Origin: Chanos chanos
Lineage: Eukaryota > Chordata > Actinopteri > Gonorynchiformes > Chanidae
Length of the DNA stretch: 64,000 nt
Assembly: GCF_902362185.1 (NCBI RefSeq)
Contig: NC_044500.1
Location: 40,932,058 to 40,996,057 of the forward strand
Direction: 5' to 3'
This document shows, piece after piece, positions 33,858 to 47,164 of the stretch (positions are counted from its first letter, which is position 1; every line of letters starts with the position of its first letter). A program made the position numbers and the translations under genes. The notes under the pieces are model-generated. The model was not told the origin of the DNA. It searched no databases and saw nothing but the letters and a program-made list of their open reading frames with translations.

Positions 33858-36800
33858 ATGGCTCTAGTGTGGATCATGCTGCTGTTTTGTGTATGTATTT
33901 GTGTGTGTGTTCCTGCTGGATACGATGGAGCACCGGTTATTTCAAACCACAGTGAGCAAGAGGTAAGGCTTTATTGTCTTTCCGAGCTGTATTTAAAATA
34001 ATAATGTTCTTGCTGGTTTACGAAGACCATTGTTATTATAACTGCCAAAATACAGGAAACATCAACATGAAGGGTCTTAATAGGGTGGTGGACCGTCACA
34101 AGTAGCTTCACTGTACCATCTTGGACACTCTACTTTTGATGAACTCCCTGATTACATCTTAGATTGATACTAGAGTCTGTCTTGTGTTACATCTCGAAAC
34201 AATTCATGGCCATGATGGTGAGGGAGCATGTGTTTTTGATGGTAGCTCACTGTAAGTAATCATGTCTTTTAATTGGAGTGCAATGCCAACTTCATGTTTG
34301 TCATTGTTTCTGGTCAAATAGCAGCAAGTTGTGCAATCTTTGTCAATGCAACGTTTCCAAATACACCCCAACAATTATCCCCCCTCGCTAAGATCACATC
34401 CTCTTGCCATGACAGCCAACATAATGAGTGTCTGGTTCTGCCTGGCATTTTTATTCATGACCAAAATTATGCTGGGATGTTCTTAGCTGTGCTGTTTAGG
34501 AACCACACAGGTTTGGAATCCCGAGGTTTAAATGTACTTCGCATGTCCTATTTGCTAAAGTATGTCCTTTAGTTTGGCAGTTACATGGTAGAGACTATGT
34601 ATCTACAGTCTTTTATACTTGATTTTCGACCTGATTTCTTTTTGTTTGGAGATGAATAAATGTGCTGATGAGTTGAAGATATTTTTAAACCGAATACATG
34701 TTTGATAAATCAACTTTTGGCTTTGATTTCAGGATAGTAGCCCCAGACACTTAATTGCTCTGCTCTGTTGTGTGTCCCATGAGCTTTCTTGTAACTGCTT
34801 CACTGTGTCTAGTAATATATTATCTATGGTACACAACATATTTATAATAATTGAAAACAATCAGCCTTTAGTTTTTCTGTATGAAGGAGAACAGACTCTG
34901 TCATTTGTCTGTCAAGTGATTCTAATTAAGTGACATACTTAAACTCTCTAAGTGTGAATCAAGATGATAAGAATTAAGATGATATGAGCCTTTCATTGAG
35001 GATATCAGCTGAGTATTTATATAGGTAGTTGTTTCATGACATGTTTAAGTTACATGGTGCTTGTGGGTCCTTGGTCACCCTTTCATATTTATTTGCTAAT
35101 TGGACACCCTATCAGAATTTTGATCAAATGGTAATGTTGAATGCCACTAAAAGGTGAAATGAAACTTTTCCATGAAACAGATATTTGCTAACTCAATAGG
35201 TCTTGAAATACTACTTGTATAGACACACAGTGCTGGCATTTCTAACTGTTTATTACTACCCATGTGATGGAAGTATTTTATGTTATTATATCACTGCAAT
35301 TAAATGGTATACGTCTCATGAAATGACTTGTCTAGACATAAGTGAGGTTAAGTCTACCAGAGTGATTCACACATGAATAAAGAAAAGGGAATTTTCTATG
35401 TCATCACGGGAAATAAACATGTACACGCCTCAAAATGACATTTGCTATTACTCAGCCATTAGGACATCATATACAAGCTATTCACGGGCACTGACACAGT
35501 TCCACTCAGTTCGCTGAAATGGTACCCATCTCTACTTGTTTCACTTTGTCTCTGCTTTGTATTCTTTGGGAAAGCTTGAGGTGGTGAGCATGAGGATCGA
35601 CTGTAAAGTGGCATCACGTTTTGCCCACACAATTGTGACTACTGTGGCTCTGAACAAGGCTAACATGTCTAAGGAAGCATTTTTTGACATGGAGTTACCC
35701 AAGACTGCCTTCATCACCAACTTCACCATGTCAGTCATATAAAGTTTTACAGAAATGTCTTCTATTTTAAGCACAGAATGGTTCATACCTCTTTGTTCTT
35801 GACCTGTTTGACTAAACCAGCCAACAATGTGTTTTTGCTCCAGGGAGACTGAAGGTCGGGTTTACGTGGGTGAGGTAAAGGAGAAAGAAAAAGCTAAGAA
35901 GCAGTATGAGAAAGCTGTATCCACAGGGCAGACTGCTGGCCTGGTAAAGTGAGTGAAGAAAAAAGCCAGTGAGCGGTTCAGTGTCTACTCTATGCTGCTG
36001 CTCTCATGTTAGTGGGAGTGATGTGTGTGACTGACTATGCATAAATTTCAGGGCTTCAGGGAGGAAGATGGAGATGTTCTCCATGTCAGTCAACGTTGCT
36101 GCCAACAGTAATGTCACATTTGTACTTACTTATGAGGAGCTGCTCCAGCGACGTCTTGGCACCTACGAGATGATGATCCGTGTTAAACCCAAAGAGTTGG
36201 TTCAGCACTTTGAGGTTCAATATTTATCTTGGTTTCTTAATGAACCCCATGTGTGTAAACAATTCAGCACAGCTCAGTGTTTCATTAGAGCCATCTTTTG
36301 CCCCACAGATTGTTGCAGATGTCTATGAACCACAGGGTATTACTTTCCTGGATGTCAATGCCACGTTTATCACAAATGAACTGCTTCCCCTGGTACAGAA
36401 AACTGTCACTGATAAAAAGGTGAGATGATTGACAGAGAGTGAACAAGTGTTATGTTTTTATGAGTCCCCTGTATTTTGTCCTTCAACCTATTACCCACCT
36501 TTCAGGCACACGTGTCCTTCTGCCCAACACTGGAGCAGCAGAAAACATGTCCTGACTGTGCCAACACACTGATTGATGGTGATTTCTTCATCAAATATGA
36601 TGTGAACCGTGCAGAGCGTCTTGGTGATATTCAGGTAAGAATGAACTCATAATGAACTCAGAATGAACAGACCTGAAATACTTACAATGGTTAAGTCAAG
36701 TTTCTATGCAGTGAGAATCAGCATAGCGAGGCATCTTTTAAACGACTGTTTTGCTACACATCTAAATGATCCTGTGGTTTGTTTATGTTCTTCTTTCAGA

Positions 36801-39800
36801 TAGTAAATGGGTACTTTGTACACTTTTTTGCCCCAGATGATTTGGCAAAAATACCAAAAAGTGTTGTGTTTGTGTTAGATGTCAGTACATCCATGAAGGG
36901 AACCAAAATACAGCAGGTAACAGACATGAGAGTGTGACTGTTTAGATGAAATGGCTAAAATAAAAATTTGGTCACTGTTATTACTAATAAGATTTTCACA
37001 TGTGAATTTATTGCCTCTTTTTCTATGTATGCTGGTAGACCCAAGAAGCACTAGAGACCATTCTAAATGACTTACATGAAGAAGACTACTTTACATTGGT
37101 TTTGTTTGATAATACCGTTGATCCTTGGTCACCCTCACTAAAAAAAGCTACACAGGAGAATGTGGAAGAAGCTAAGGATTTTGTCAAAACAATGCAGGCT
37201 GAAGGCGGTGAGTCAACAACATTCCTACAAGGGCCATTTACCTTAGTAAACAGATCAAAGAAAAAACAAGCAAGAATCCAACTAGAAAGTGTAGCTAACA
37301 GCTGTACTCTACAAAGGAATGCTCAGATAACCAGAGCGTGGAATTTGGCACCACTGTCCAGTTAAAGACTACAGCTACTCTTGATCTAAAATTAAGGAGT
37401 CTGCGTGTAAGATGTCTCCTAAACTTTGACTGGTTGACAAATAAATGTCTTTTCTTGTTTTGGCAGGCACCGATATAAACTCTGCAGTCATGAAAGCAGT
37501 GGAGATTCTAATTAATGATACGAAAAACAACTTGCTTCCTGAGGAAAGCGCATCCATGGTGGTCCTACTGACTGATGGAAATCCAACTCATGGTGTGTTC
37601 TAACTTCATTTGTAACATGTCTTACATGAGCTGGTGTTTTGACCTTCAATGCAATTTTTTGCTATGAAGATCAATGTGTAGCACTGTCTATGTGTGTACA
37701 GGTGAGACAAATAGACAAAGGATCCAGGAGAATGTGCATCATGCTATTAACGGGACTATGAGTCTGTTCTGCCTGGGTTATGGCTATAACCTTGACTATG
37801 GTTTCTTGGATGCGATGGCCAGGCAGAACAATGGTCTGGCCAGAAGAATCTACGAGGCTTCAGATGCTGCTCTTCAGCTACAGGTGACCCTGATGCGAAC
37901 ACTCTATTCTACATAATACTCCATGGAAGTTCACACCAGGAGCAAATGCATGCAAAGACACTCAAGAGCATCAGATATGCAGCACATCCTTGTAAAGCTA
38001 ATTTAACAAGTGTTTGGCACCCAATGAAAACTCATTCTTAGCAAAAATATCACGTTCACTTTATGATGAAGATGATCCTGATTGTAAACAATGGCCTTGT
38101 ATTTAAAGGGTTTCTATGATGAAGTGGCTAGCCCACTATTGTTGGAAGTGGACATGCATTACCCAGAGAACATGGTGAATTCATTAACTGAGAGCCACTT
38201 TAAGCAGCTCTTCAGCGGCTCCGAAATCGTGGTCGCTGGGCGTCTGATTGACACAAAGATGAACGGCTTTCTGATTGAAGTGTCTGCGCAGGGGGTGAGA
38301 GACAGTTCACATCAGACAAATCAGTTTGCTACCATGAATCCATAGGTGCAGTAGAATTTTACTTGTGAAAGTGACAAACATGCAAAATGCATTTGTGCAC
38401 AGAGTTCTGAAAAGGTGGATGAGGAGTTCACAGTCCACGGTTGGGCCAGTGCTACAGAGTGGGATATTATATATACTGAGGATGAATACATCTTTGGAGA
38501 CATCACTGAGCGTCTGTGGGCATACCTGACTATACAACAGCTCTTGGATAAGAGGTCAGCGAGATCTATGTTCCTAATCTGATCAATATGATAGGTTTAA
38601 TTCAATCTCATAGCAGTAGCGCCATACTGTAATGTTCCACACTTTACACACTATTATTATCAGACACACATAATCTCACCAAGTCTGTGGCAAACCCTGC
38701 AGCGAATGCACATGTGTATGATGTTCTCTTTTGTGTTAGAGACATAGGCACACCTGAGGAGAGGGAGAATTTTACTGCTGAGGCCTTGGACCTCTCCCTG
38801 CGTTACAGCTTTGTCACCCCACTCACCACCATGGTGATCAATAACCCACAGACTGACAAACAGGGAGATTACATGCTCATTGCAGACAAACTGACTGAAG
38901 GTATGTGATAAAAGGGCTGATTTTCTGAATATTGGGGTTGTAAAGATACACAAAATTCATAGGTTGTTATATACCATAATTTTGGGGTAATGATTTTGTA
39001 CATTTTTCTTGGTACAGCAGAGGGAAAAAAAAAGAGATGCTAGCTGTCTCTTAAAGCTTTTTAAAGCAAGAACATATGCCATTTTTAAAGACATTGATTG
39101 GTCTTAAAATCAAAACTCTAAGGCTGTTTATGGAACTCAAAACCACGTACTGAATATCCAGTGCAAGTTCATCTCTACAGTCAGAACAAGATAGCTTTGG
39201 TCTGTTTACTTTATGACGTGAGGTGTTACTTAATCTAATGCTCAGGACTTTGACTAAAAATAATCTACATGGCACTATAATGAAAACATCTTCCATAATG
39301 ACTTGTCCATGTTATTATACTCCTGTTGTAATTTTCACAGATCAGAGGCAACCTACAAGTCAGGGTAAGTTTGTATGACTATGCCATGAAAGCATATGGG
39401 TAACACTTTGTCAGTCACCTTATGCAATAAAAGTATATATTGTGCAACCACTCCTGTGGTATAAGATTTTACAGAAGCCTAAAAATCAGAATTTAATAAC
39501 AGAAAACGTAACAATCACAAAAGGTATAAAAATGCTCCTCTAGGTTACTATGCTCCGCCCACTCCTCAGCTGACCCAGCATTCCAACAGGTACAGTCAGT
39601 CCATCAATTTTGGTGAGTTTCAGCTAAGTTTGTCTTCAAGTAAACATCATTTCATGACTTAATCACAATAATGTAATGGCACAGAATTATCTAACTAAAT
39701 CACCTATGATGTATGCAATGTAATATCCGAAGCTGGTTCAAAGTTTCCAAAACACGTGTGTGTTAATTTACTGTTCAACTATGACCGACAGCGGACGGAG

Positions 39801-40282
39801 ATCCACACATTATTGTTGAGCTGCCGGAACAGAACGATGCTCTCTGCTTTAATGTTGATAGCACACCAGGGTCCATCTTCAACCTGTTGAGGGACCCAAA
39901 GTCAGGTGAGAACATGCTTACCAGTTTAAGGCCGACATGTTCACTGTGCTATATTCTCACTATGGAAGCCAAAGCGGTCTCTCCGTCACATTCACAATAA
40001 TCTAAAACATTAAGAATAAAGGTCTGATGCCCATTTGAATGTTGTCCCACAGGTATTTTTGTCAATGGGCAAACAATAGAAAATAAGAAGGCTGACAGGG
40101 GCAGCCAGGTGAATACCTATTTTGGGCGTTTTGGGATTATTCATGAAAATCTGGGTGTCAAACTGATGGTGAGCACAAAGGAGATTGTCATATCTGAGAG
40201 TGACGAACAGATAAAGCTCGTCTGGTCTGATACCGCCTCCATCAAGGGACCAAAGTGAGTGAAAAAACTCATCATTGCCATA

Positions 40283-40326
<44 letters not shown>

Positions 40327-41173
40327 TGCATACATCCATACATACATACATACGTACATAAATATATGTACTCAAAAGACTTCAATACTTCACAGATGTT
40401 TTGATTCAGTGTTGGTAACCTCCATCCTGTAAGAACATATTCAACAGCTGAATACCAACCCTCCTTCTTTGCACAGTATGGATGTGCGGCTCACTAAGGA
40501 CCGGACTCTGACAGTGACCCTTAGGAACTCTGTGAAATTTGTCATCATCCTCCACAAAGTGTGGGAAAAACATCCGTACCATCAGGACTTCCTGGGCTTC
40601 TACACCCTGGACAGCCACCTCCTCTCCCCCTCTGTTCATGGCCTGCTTGGTAACTTCTGTGTGAAATTATGGAGGAAACCATCAAAGACACCTGTCTATG
40701 TTGTACATAGTACAACTCAGTCGAGTAAACCATAAAGAGAACTGTGGTTAAATGTCATAGTCATCACTTGGCTGCTTTTGTATTCTCACTCATGCTGAGT
40801 CTTTCTCTCTGCAGGACAGTTTTACCATGGTGTGAAGTTTGAGGTGAGTGATTTATACGAAGGGCAGGATCCAGACAAACCAGATGCCACCATGTTTGTG
40901 AAAGGACATGAGCTCAGAGTGAATAGGTATACTCAAACATATGCTACTTTCTGTCATTTTCAATACATTCAAGAGTAATTGCATTCAAGGTTAAACCAGT
41001 GATAACCCAGTGTTACATGATTCTGTCTGACTAGAGGATGGAGGCGAGACTTCAGACATGACATAAAGAATGGAGAGAATGTGCCCTGCTGGTTCATTCA
41101 TAACAATGGCAAAGGAGTCATCGATGGAACCGTCTCAGACTACATTGTCTCTGGGCTCTTTAAGACCATCTGA
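33858..41173 (+). CDS. itih3: inter-alpha-trypsin inhibitor heavy chain (ITIH3-like), second gene, 20 exons
   Basis: Secreted heavy chain, paralogue of the gene at 8529-17563. Exons: 33858-33962, 35575-35729, 35844-35948, 36052-36214, 36309-36419, 36506-36634, 36800-36916, 37039-37207, 37467-37592, 37702-37883, 38109-38294, 38403-38554, 38740-38900, 39341-39364, 39544-39612, 39792-39905, 40053-40254, 40477-40649, 40815-40926, 41035-41173. They join in frame to 897 residues. Signal peptide [21 protein letters not shown] domain ([13 protein letters not shown]), VWA metal site DVSTS, and end [11 protein letters not shown]. The two microexons that carry the propeptide cleavage site in the other gene are decayed here (remnants near 34733 and 34963 lack donors), so exon 1 would splice straight to the VIT exon. 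The coupling site reads ADGDPHIIV instead of VDGDPHFII. An AATAAA at 41378-41383 lies 205 bases after the stop. The acceptor of the second exon (gggaaag) is weak. Confidence 0.9.
34273..34572 (+). other. unassigned open frame in ITIH intron 1
   Basis: An open frame of 99 codons beginning [15 protein letters not shown], inside the first intron of the plus-strand ITIH gene. No known domain is recognised and no splice support was seen. It may be chance or part of an old repeat. Confidence 0.2.
40281..40360. repeat. (CA)n/(CATA)n microsatellite
   Basis: CA run followed by CATA units in the intron before exon 18 of the plus-strand ITIH gene. It is absent from the equivalent intron of the minus-strand gene. 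Confidence 0.9.
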
Positions 41174-42855
41174 GTGGCAGCATTAATTATCATCATTAAT
41201 TATCACTCTTATTCTGAGAGTAGAGCATTATCCTTCGGTAAAATCCAGTATAATCATTTTAATATCAAGCATATGATCAAACCCACAAAATACTGGGAAA
41301 CTCTTGGCTAACAAAAATATTAAATAATAAGCTGAAAATGAAAGATTTTCTTCTGATAAATACAACTTAATTTACCAAATAAACATTGCAGTAATTGATT
41401 CGGCTTTATCATCGTTATTGATTTGTTGTAATTCCTGGCTACGGTTTTGAGTACAATTTTGCTTGATCCCAAAGTGCATTAAGTTAAAGGGGTTGATGGT
41501 TGGTTCCACACATTCCTGCATTTTTACCAGTTTACATTTACATTTTACATTCATGTCCAGCAAACAACTGTTTACTGGCAAAACAACTGATAGTCCCATC
41601 TTTTACTACCGTTGTCTTCGTGGGGCACTATCCTACATTGAGATGCGAGGCACCTTGTGAGCTTTTCTTCTTGCTCACTCACTCTTTCGCTCAACGTTAA
41701 GCCGTCCTCGCGCATTCGTAAGGATGTCTCCGAGTTGCCTGCATCAATCAACTTAACCGATCTCAGTCGCGTTTTTCTGAAACTGTGGCTTATACAAAAC
41801 TTCTATTTTCGTATCGATACACTATATACAACAGGACAAAAAATATCGACCTGAAAAGGGACTAAAATCCGTCACCACTCGCCACCTCAACACCAGACAA
41901 CACTCTAATAGACATTTCAGACAAGCGGTGCCTGTACAGCAAAGCAGCCTGAAGACGTAAGAAATTCGTTTACCCTGAAGCTGAGAATCCAGGTAAGGCT
42001 TAAATGAACTCCTATAGAAGGTTCAAGAACTCTACCCTGTCGCCTTGCTCCCGCCCCAATATTCAACTCAAATCTATCCTTGAGTTGGGCAAAGCACCAT
42101 GGGTGCTGTGTGAAAGTGGCGCTTCGATACTGTTGACACCGCGTGTTCTTGTTTTCAGATCGTTTGGATCTAAAAAACATAAATTACTTGCTGAACTCTT
42201 TCGACTGGAGACTGATTTCCCAAAGCGATTCAAACGCAAATGGCAAAAAGTTCTTTCTCTCTCTATTTACGCATTTCAGCCGCCTAACTACTTGGTCTAC
42301 AAATTACTTGTTGCTCTAAATCTTGCTATGAAAGGCCTCAAAGCGGGAGGGGGTGGGGGTTGGGGGGATGAGGTGAACTACTGAGTTTACAGAAAATATC
42401 GTCTGTTAAATCACTCTGTCACATCATTCTGTGTAATGTTCCAGGTACTGATTGCAGCTGTGCTTCTGTACTGTCTGGGCTTCTCTGTCACTAAACCATG
42501 CATTTGATAAAATGTTTTCAAATAGAAAGGAAGAAGAAGAAAAAAAAAACATTTATGGGATTTAAATTTGAATTTCAATTTATGCCACTACAGGTAGCCC
42601 TAACATGGAGCAAACACACATGGATCTCATTTCTCATAATTCTTATAATATTTCTTATATTCTTATAACGTCATATGGAGGCACAGGTAGGTGTCCAGGA
42701 TAAATGTCCTTTTCTGATAAAAATGACAGAAACAAATACCAAAATACTACAAATTTAGTCACCATAACAACACAAACAGGGCTGTTTGGCAGGTACAGAG
42801 AGAGGAAGCAAAAGGTAGAGTAGATAAAACAGGCTCTTGAATATAGCCACTCTCT
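41174..42855. other. gene-free stretch after the plus-strand ITIH gene
   Basis: Begins with the probable 3' UTR to about 41.4 kb. A short piece at 41528-41560 resembles the TTTACATTTACATT tails of fish SINEs. Around 41.65-42.38 kb there are open frames on both strands and a GC-richer segment with a possible donor (41991) and acceptor (42159), but nothing recognised. Confidence 0.5.
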
Positions 42856-44515
42856 AATGTGTTTATGTGACCTCAATTAAGGCTACAGAGTTAAACTATT
42901 ACCAGAAAAAGGAACACATTTGATCTGGAACATAGATGTATTTGCAGGTCCTACGGGACAGATGTCATCAGTGGATTCACAGAAGCTAAAGTTGCTTTTT
43001 GCTAAAGATCTGGCACTGAAATAATTTAACTGGGGCGGAGTGTGTGGGCTGTTTAGCAAACAAGAAGCCAACACACAAGTTCATTAAGGTCATGCCACCC
43101 TGGTCGATGCTCCTGAGGGTACAACTAGCACACAGAATCACTAATCATTGACCTCTTCTTTCTCGTGGTGTTGAAGTGTGACTTCAGGTGATCAGCGGAG
43201 CCCTTGTCTTCACATTTCACCTGGTTTTCATAGAGGTTATTTAACAAAAACAAAATTCACAAGTGTTTTTGTATATATTTTTATCCCCAGTAAGTTGTGT
43301 AACATACTATCAGTTCGTGACCACTGACACAGACAGAGAAAGAGTACAACTACGCTACTTTGTGATGGAAAACAAACTGGAGTTTTCACTGAGAGCAATA
43401 CAAAATACACAGTTGCAATGACAAATGAATCTTGACCAGAAACTGGAGAATTAGACATGGACAACTGTCTAGCTGGAGAGTTAGACAAGAACAACCATGT
43501 GTACTGCCTGCACAGAGGGTGTGAAACGCTGGCGTATGACCCGAAACACGACGGTACCATAGATGATGAGGTATCTCTGTCAGTGCTGTAAAGATTTAAG
43601 ATTTTACAAAACATGGATCATAATTGCACATGTGTGTTGACTTGTTAGAAGCTGGAGGCAGGAGTTTGCCGTCCAGGGCCTGGCCAGTTTGACTGTAAAA
43701 GATATTACATTTCCTGTCTTAGGAAATGAAATATCTTCGGAGACTTCGCCAAGCATCTGTGAGTGTAGCTTACTTCACCATCCAACAGCTCTTGAACAAA
43801 AGGTAAGTGATCCTATATGATCCTAATCCTAATAACAAGAATACATCTTTTAGCAGTAAAATCAGAGTCTGAACGGATACCTTTGTGTTAACCTGGGTCA
43901 TTAACTTATGATTTGACGGTGAACATTTGGTAAGATCTGTGTAGGGTCATGGAGCACATCAACAAAGATAAAGATTTAGATTGTGCATTTCAGTGCAGTA
44001 TTTCACAGAGAACACAATCAAAAGCTGGGATCTGTGGTTGTCTTTCTTATTCTCACTGTTGCCCTCTACCGGCCAGTCACGATCTGAAGTTTGAGGCGAG
44101 TAATCAATATAACTACAACAGAGGGCAGTGGACAGAGGTTCAGAACCACCAGGTATGCACAGACATACTTGAAGCTGCATGTTCTTTAATGTATTTTAGA
44201 CTATGATTGACTTTGTACAGTTTACAATTTAAAGTGGAGTAGGATTTAAATACCTGTTTTTTTACGTGCACAAAAAAGATATTTTAATGTGGGTGACTTG
44301 ATGTTAACCTAACATAACATGACTGTGTCTAACTACGCAGTGTCAGTGAAACTTCAAACAGAATGTGAGAAAGAGAGAATGTGACCTACTGGTTGATTCA
44401 TAACAATGGCAAAGATGTTCCAGCTAATACCATCAGTTCATACTCTCGTGCCCATTACTATATATTTAAGAAAACAAATCTTGGAAATGAAGTCATAATC
44501 CATTTTAATGTATAA
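42856..44515 (+). pseudogene. decayed ITIH pseudogene
   Basis: Exon-like pieces in the order of an ITIH gene. 43648-43801 matches the exon around [17 protein letters not shown]: the homologous reading ends YFTIQQLLNKR and is followed by a GT donor. 44080-44152 resembles the [13 protein letters not shown] exon (HDLKFEASNQYN), also followed by GT. 44344-44480 matches the last exon (ENVTYWLIHNNGKD for [14 protein letters not shown]). Frames are interrupted and most exons are absent. A piece near 43190-43225 may be exon 1. The segment 42.86-43.04 kb resembles the upstream flank of the plus-strand gene (33.54-33.69 kb). It is clearly older than the other ITIH remnants. Confidence 0.75.
44059..44072 (-). 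promoter_or_regulatory. candidate CTCF core motif
   Basis: On the minus strand CCGGTAGAGGGCAA matches the CTCF core at 12 of 14 positions. It lies between the ITIH cluster and MUSTN1. Sequence match only. Confidence 0.2.
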
Positions 44516-44830
44516 AATTTAAGCGTAAGACTGTGGTACAAAATGAACAATCAGCATGACATTAAATTTCCAAAATATGAAAGAAGTACACAACATATCA
44601 TCTCTCAAGGACAAAGGCCTTGATTCGAACTCGCTGGAGAAACTGTTCTCCTTCCAGTCTTAATTCTTAAACACAGCATTCTCACTTTACAGTTAAACAA
44701 TTAAACAAAGAACTGGATTCAGATCCACACTTAAGCTCAGTTCTTTTGAAATTTCTTAAGAGTCTTAACAGAGTTTCAATCCACATGCCATTTTGTGTAG
44801 CCTTAGTGTCCCTCCAATCGGCCTGGCAAA

Positions 44831-45806
<976 letters not shown>

Positions 45807-47082
45807 GGTGTTGATCCGTTGCTCCTGATTCCTGTCTGTGACGAGTTGATTGTATGCCTGGTGGACCCTTGTTTGTCTAACCAAATATATACCCTCCTCT
45901 TAACACAGCAATCATGCTGTTATTCACTTTTGGGATCCTATCTCTTTTCCCTCTCTCTCTCTTCCTCTCTGTTGTCACGATGTATTATTAGACCTGACGT
46001 GAGTGATAGTACAGCCCTGGGTGGGGGCTCCATGTTTTCAGCATGACCCCTCTGAACAGCTGAACGAATAAAATACAAAACAACCCCTCACCCCACCATA
46101 AACCACTCCAACAGGCCAGTTTGCCCACAGTTCTGTAACGGTGGTATACCATTACAAATCTGTCAGAAACCTGGCGTTTGTTTCCACAGATATTTGGCTG
46201 GTGTTTCCTGTTTGGTAGAATTCCCGTGTTTTTATTTGGGCAATGGGACTCTTTAGCTATTGATAGGATTATTTAGTGATTGTTATTATTCTAATCAGTG
46301 GCCATGGTCAAACAGAATATGAAAGTTTTATATTATATAACTAAATGAAATAAAGGCAATGAAATCTTCCATGTGCTCTTTGCAAGGATAGGGAAACATA
46401 TTCCTGAATTGTATTAATCTTTTTTATGGATTCAGCCTTGTTCATATTCTCCAAAACGTCTGACTGCATATTTAGAGATAGAAAGTATACAGGGGGGCAG
46501 AAAATTATTAAGTAACCATTTTAAATAGTTCCCTTATTTCATTAAGCATGAGACAGGCGTATTATTTTAAATTCTTAGATCATAACGGAGTATAGGTTAC
46601 ACCCTTATTTTAAGCCTTGGCACAGACTTTTAGGTGACGTTCACATAAGAGGGTGTATGACATGAGAACATCTGTGATGCTTTGACAAAACCTCAAGTCA
46701 TACAGAGAAACATTTAAGTGGTTTCACGAATGCTTTATAATCCAATCTTCTCTTTTCTGGGATGGTGAGTCAGCCCCTGTGAATGAATGAGGACCATCTC
46801 TGTGCGTCGGAGTTGAGCGAAGCTGCGATAAGAATAGACGCTGAGTCAGTTCGCTGAGACTGTTCAACAAACTATGTGACTCCCAAAACTCCCAAAGGCC
46901 AAAGGGATGGTGAAGTGCCGAGGGCTGGAGGAGACTCCGGGCTCTGTCTGTGACAAGTGTAATCGGAGGTAAGAAATCACTGGTCCTTCCCATTGCCACT
47001 TGACTACAATATATTTTTTCCCTGTAGTCATATTTGTAGTGGGGGTAGTGCCATAAAGCACACTGACAGCTGTAGCACCATA
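45807..47082. other. intergenic stretch upstream of MUSTN1
   Basis: Presumed MUSTN1 promoter and 5' UTR followed by unassigned sequence. No other exon or recognised repeat was found; open frames are short. Confidence 0.5.
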
Positions 47083-47154
47083 TCCCTGGTGGTCTAGTGG
47101 TTAGGATTCGGCGCTCTCACCGCCGCGGCCCGGGTTCGATTCCCGGTCAGGGAA
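47083..47154 (+). tRNA. tRNA-Glu (anticodon CTC)
   Basis: 72 bases with a full cloverleaf. The acceptor TCCCTGG pairs with TCAGGGA (one G-T), the anticodon stem is CGGCG/CGCCG with loop CTCTCAC and anticodon CTC at 47116-47118, and the T arm is CCGGGTTCGATTCCCGG. Boxes A and B are intact and a TTTT terminator follows at 47161. There is no intron and no encoded CCA. It matches the vertebrate tRNA-Glu-CTC sequence as I remember it. Confidence 0.97.
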
Positions 47155-47160
47155 GTCAGC

Positions 47161-47164
47161 TTTT
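47161..47164 (+). terminator. RNA polymerase III T-run
   Basis: Four T residues seven bases after the tRNA-Glu gene, sufficient for Pol III termination. Confidence 0.7.

Noticed and set aside
41657-42000. Possible exon pair with donor near 41991 and acceptor near 42159
   Set aside because: Splice-like words occur by chance; no protein similarity or frame continuity was found to support a gene.
42004-42384. 126-codon plus-strand frame ending in a glycine run
   Set aside because: No domain recognised; the glycine end is a G-rich low-complexity tract, and no splice or start context supports it.
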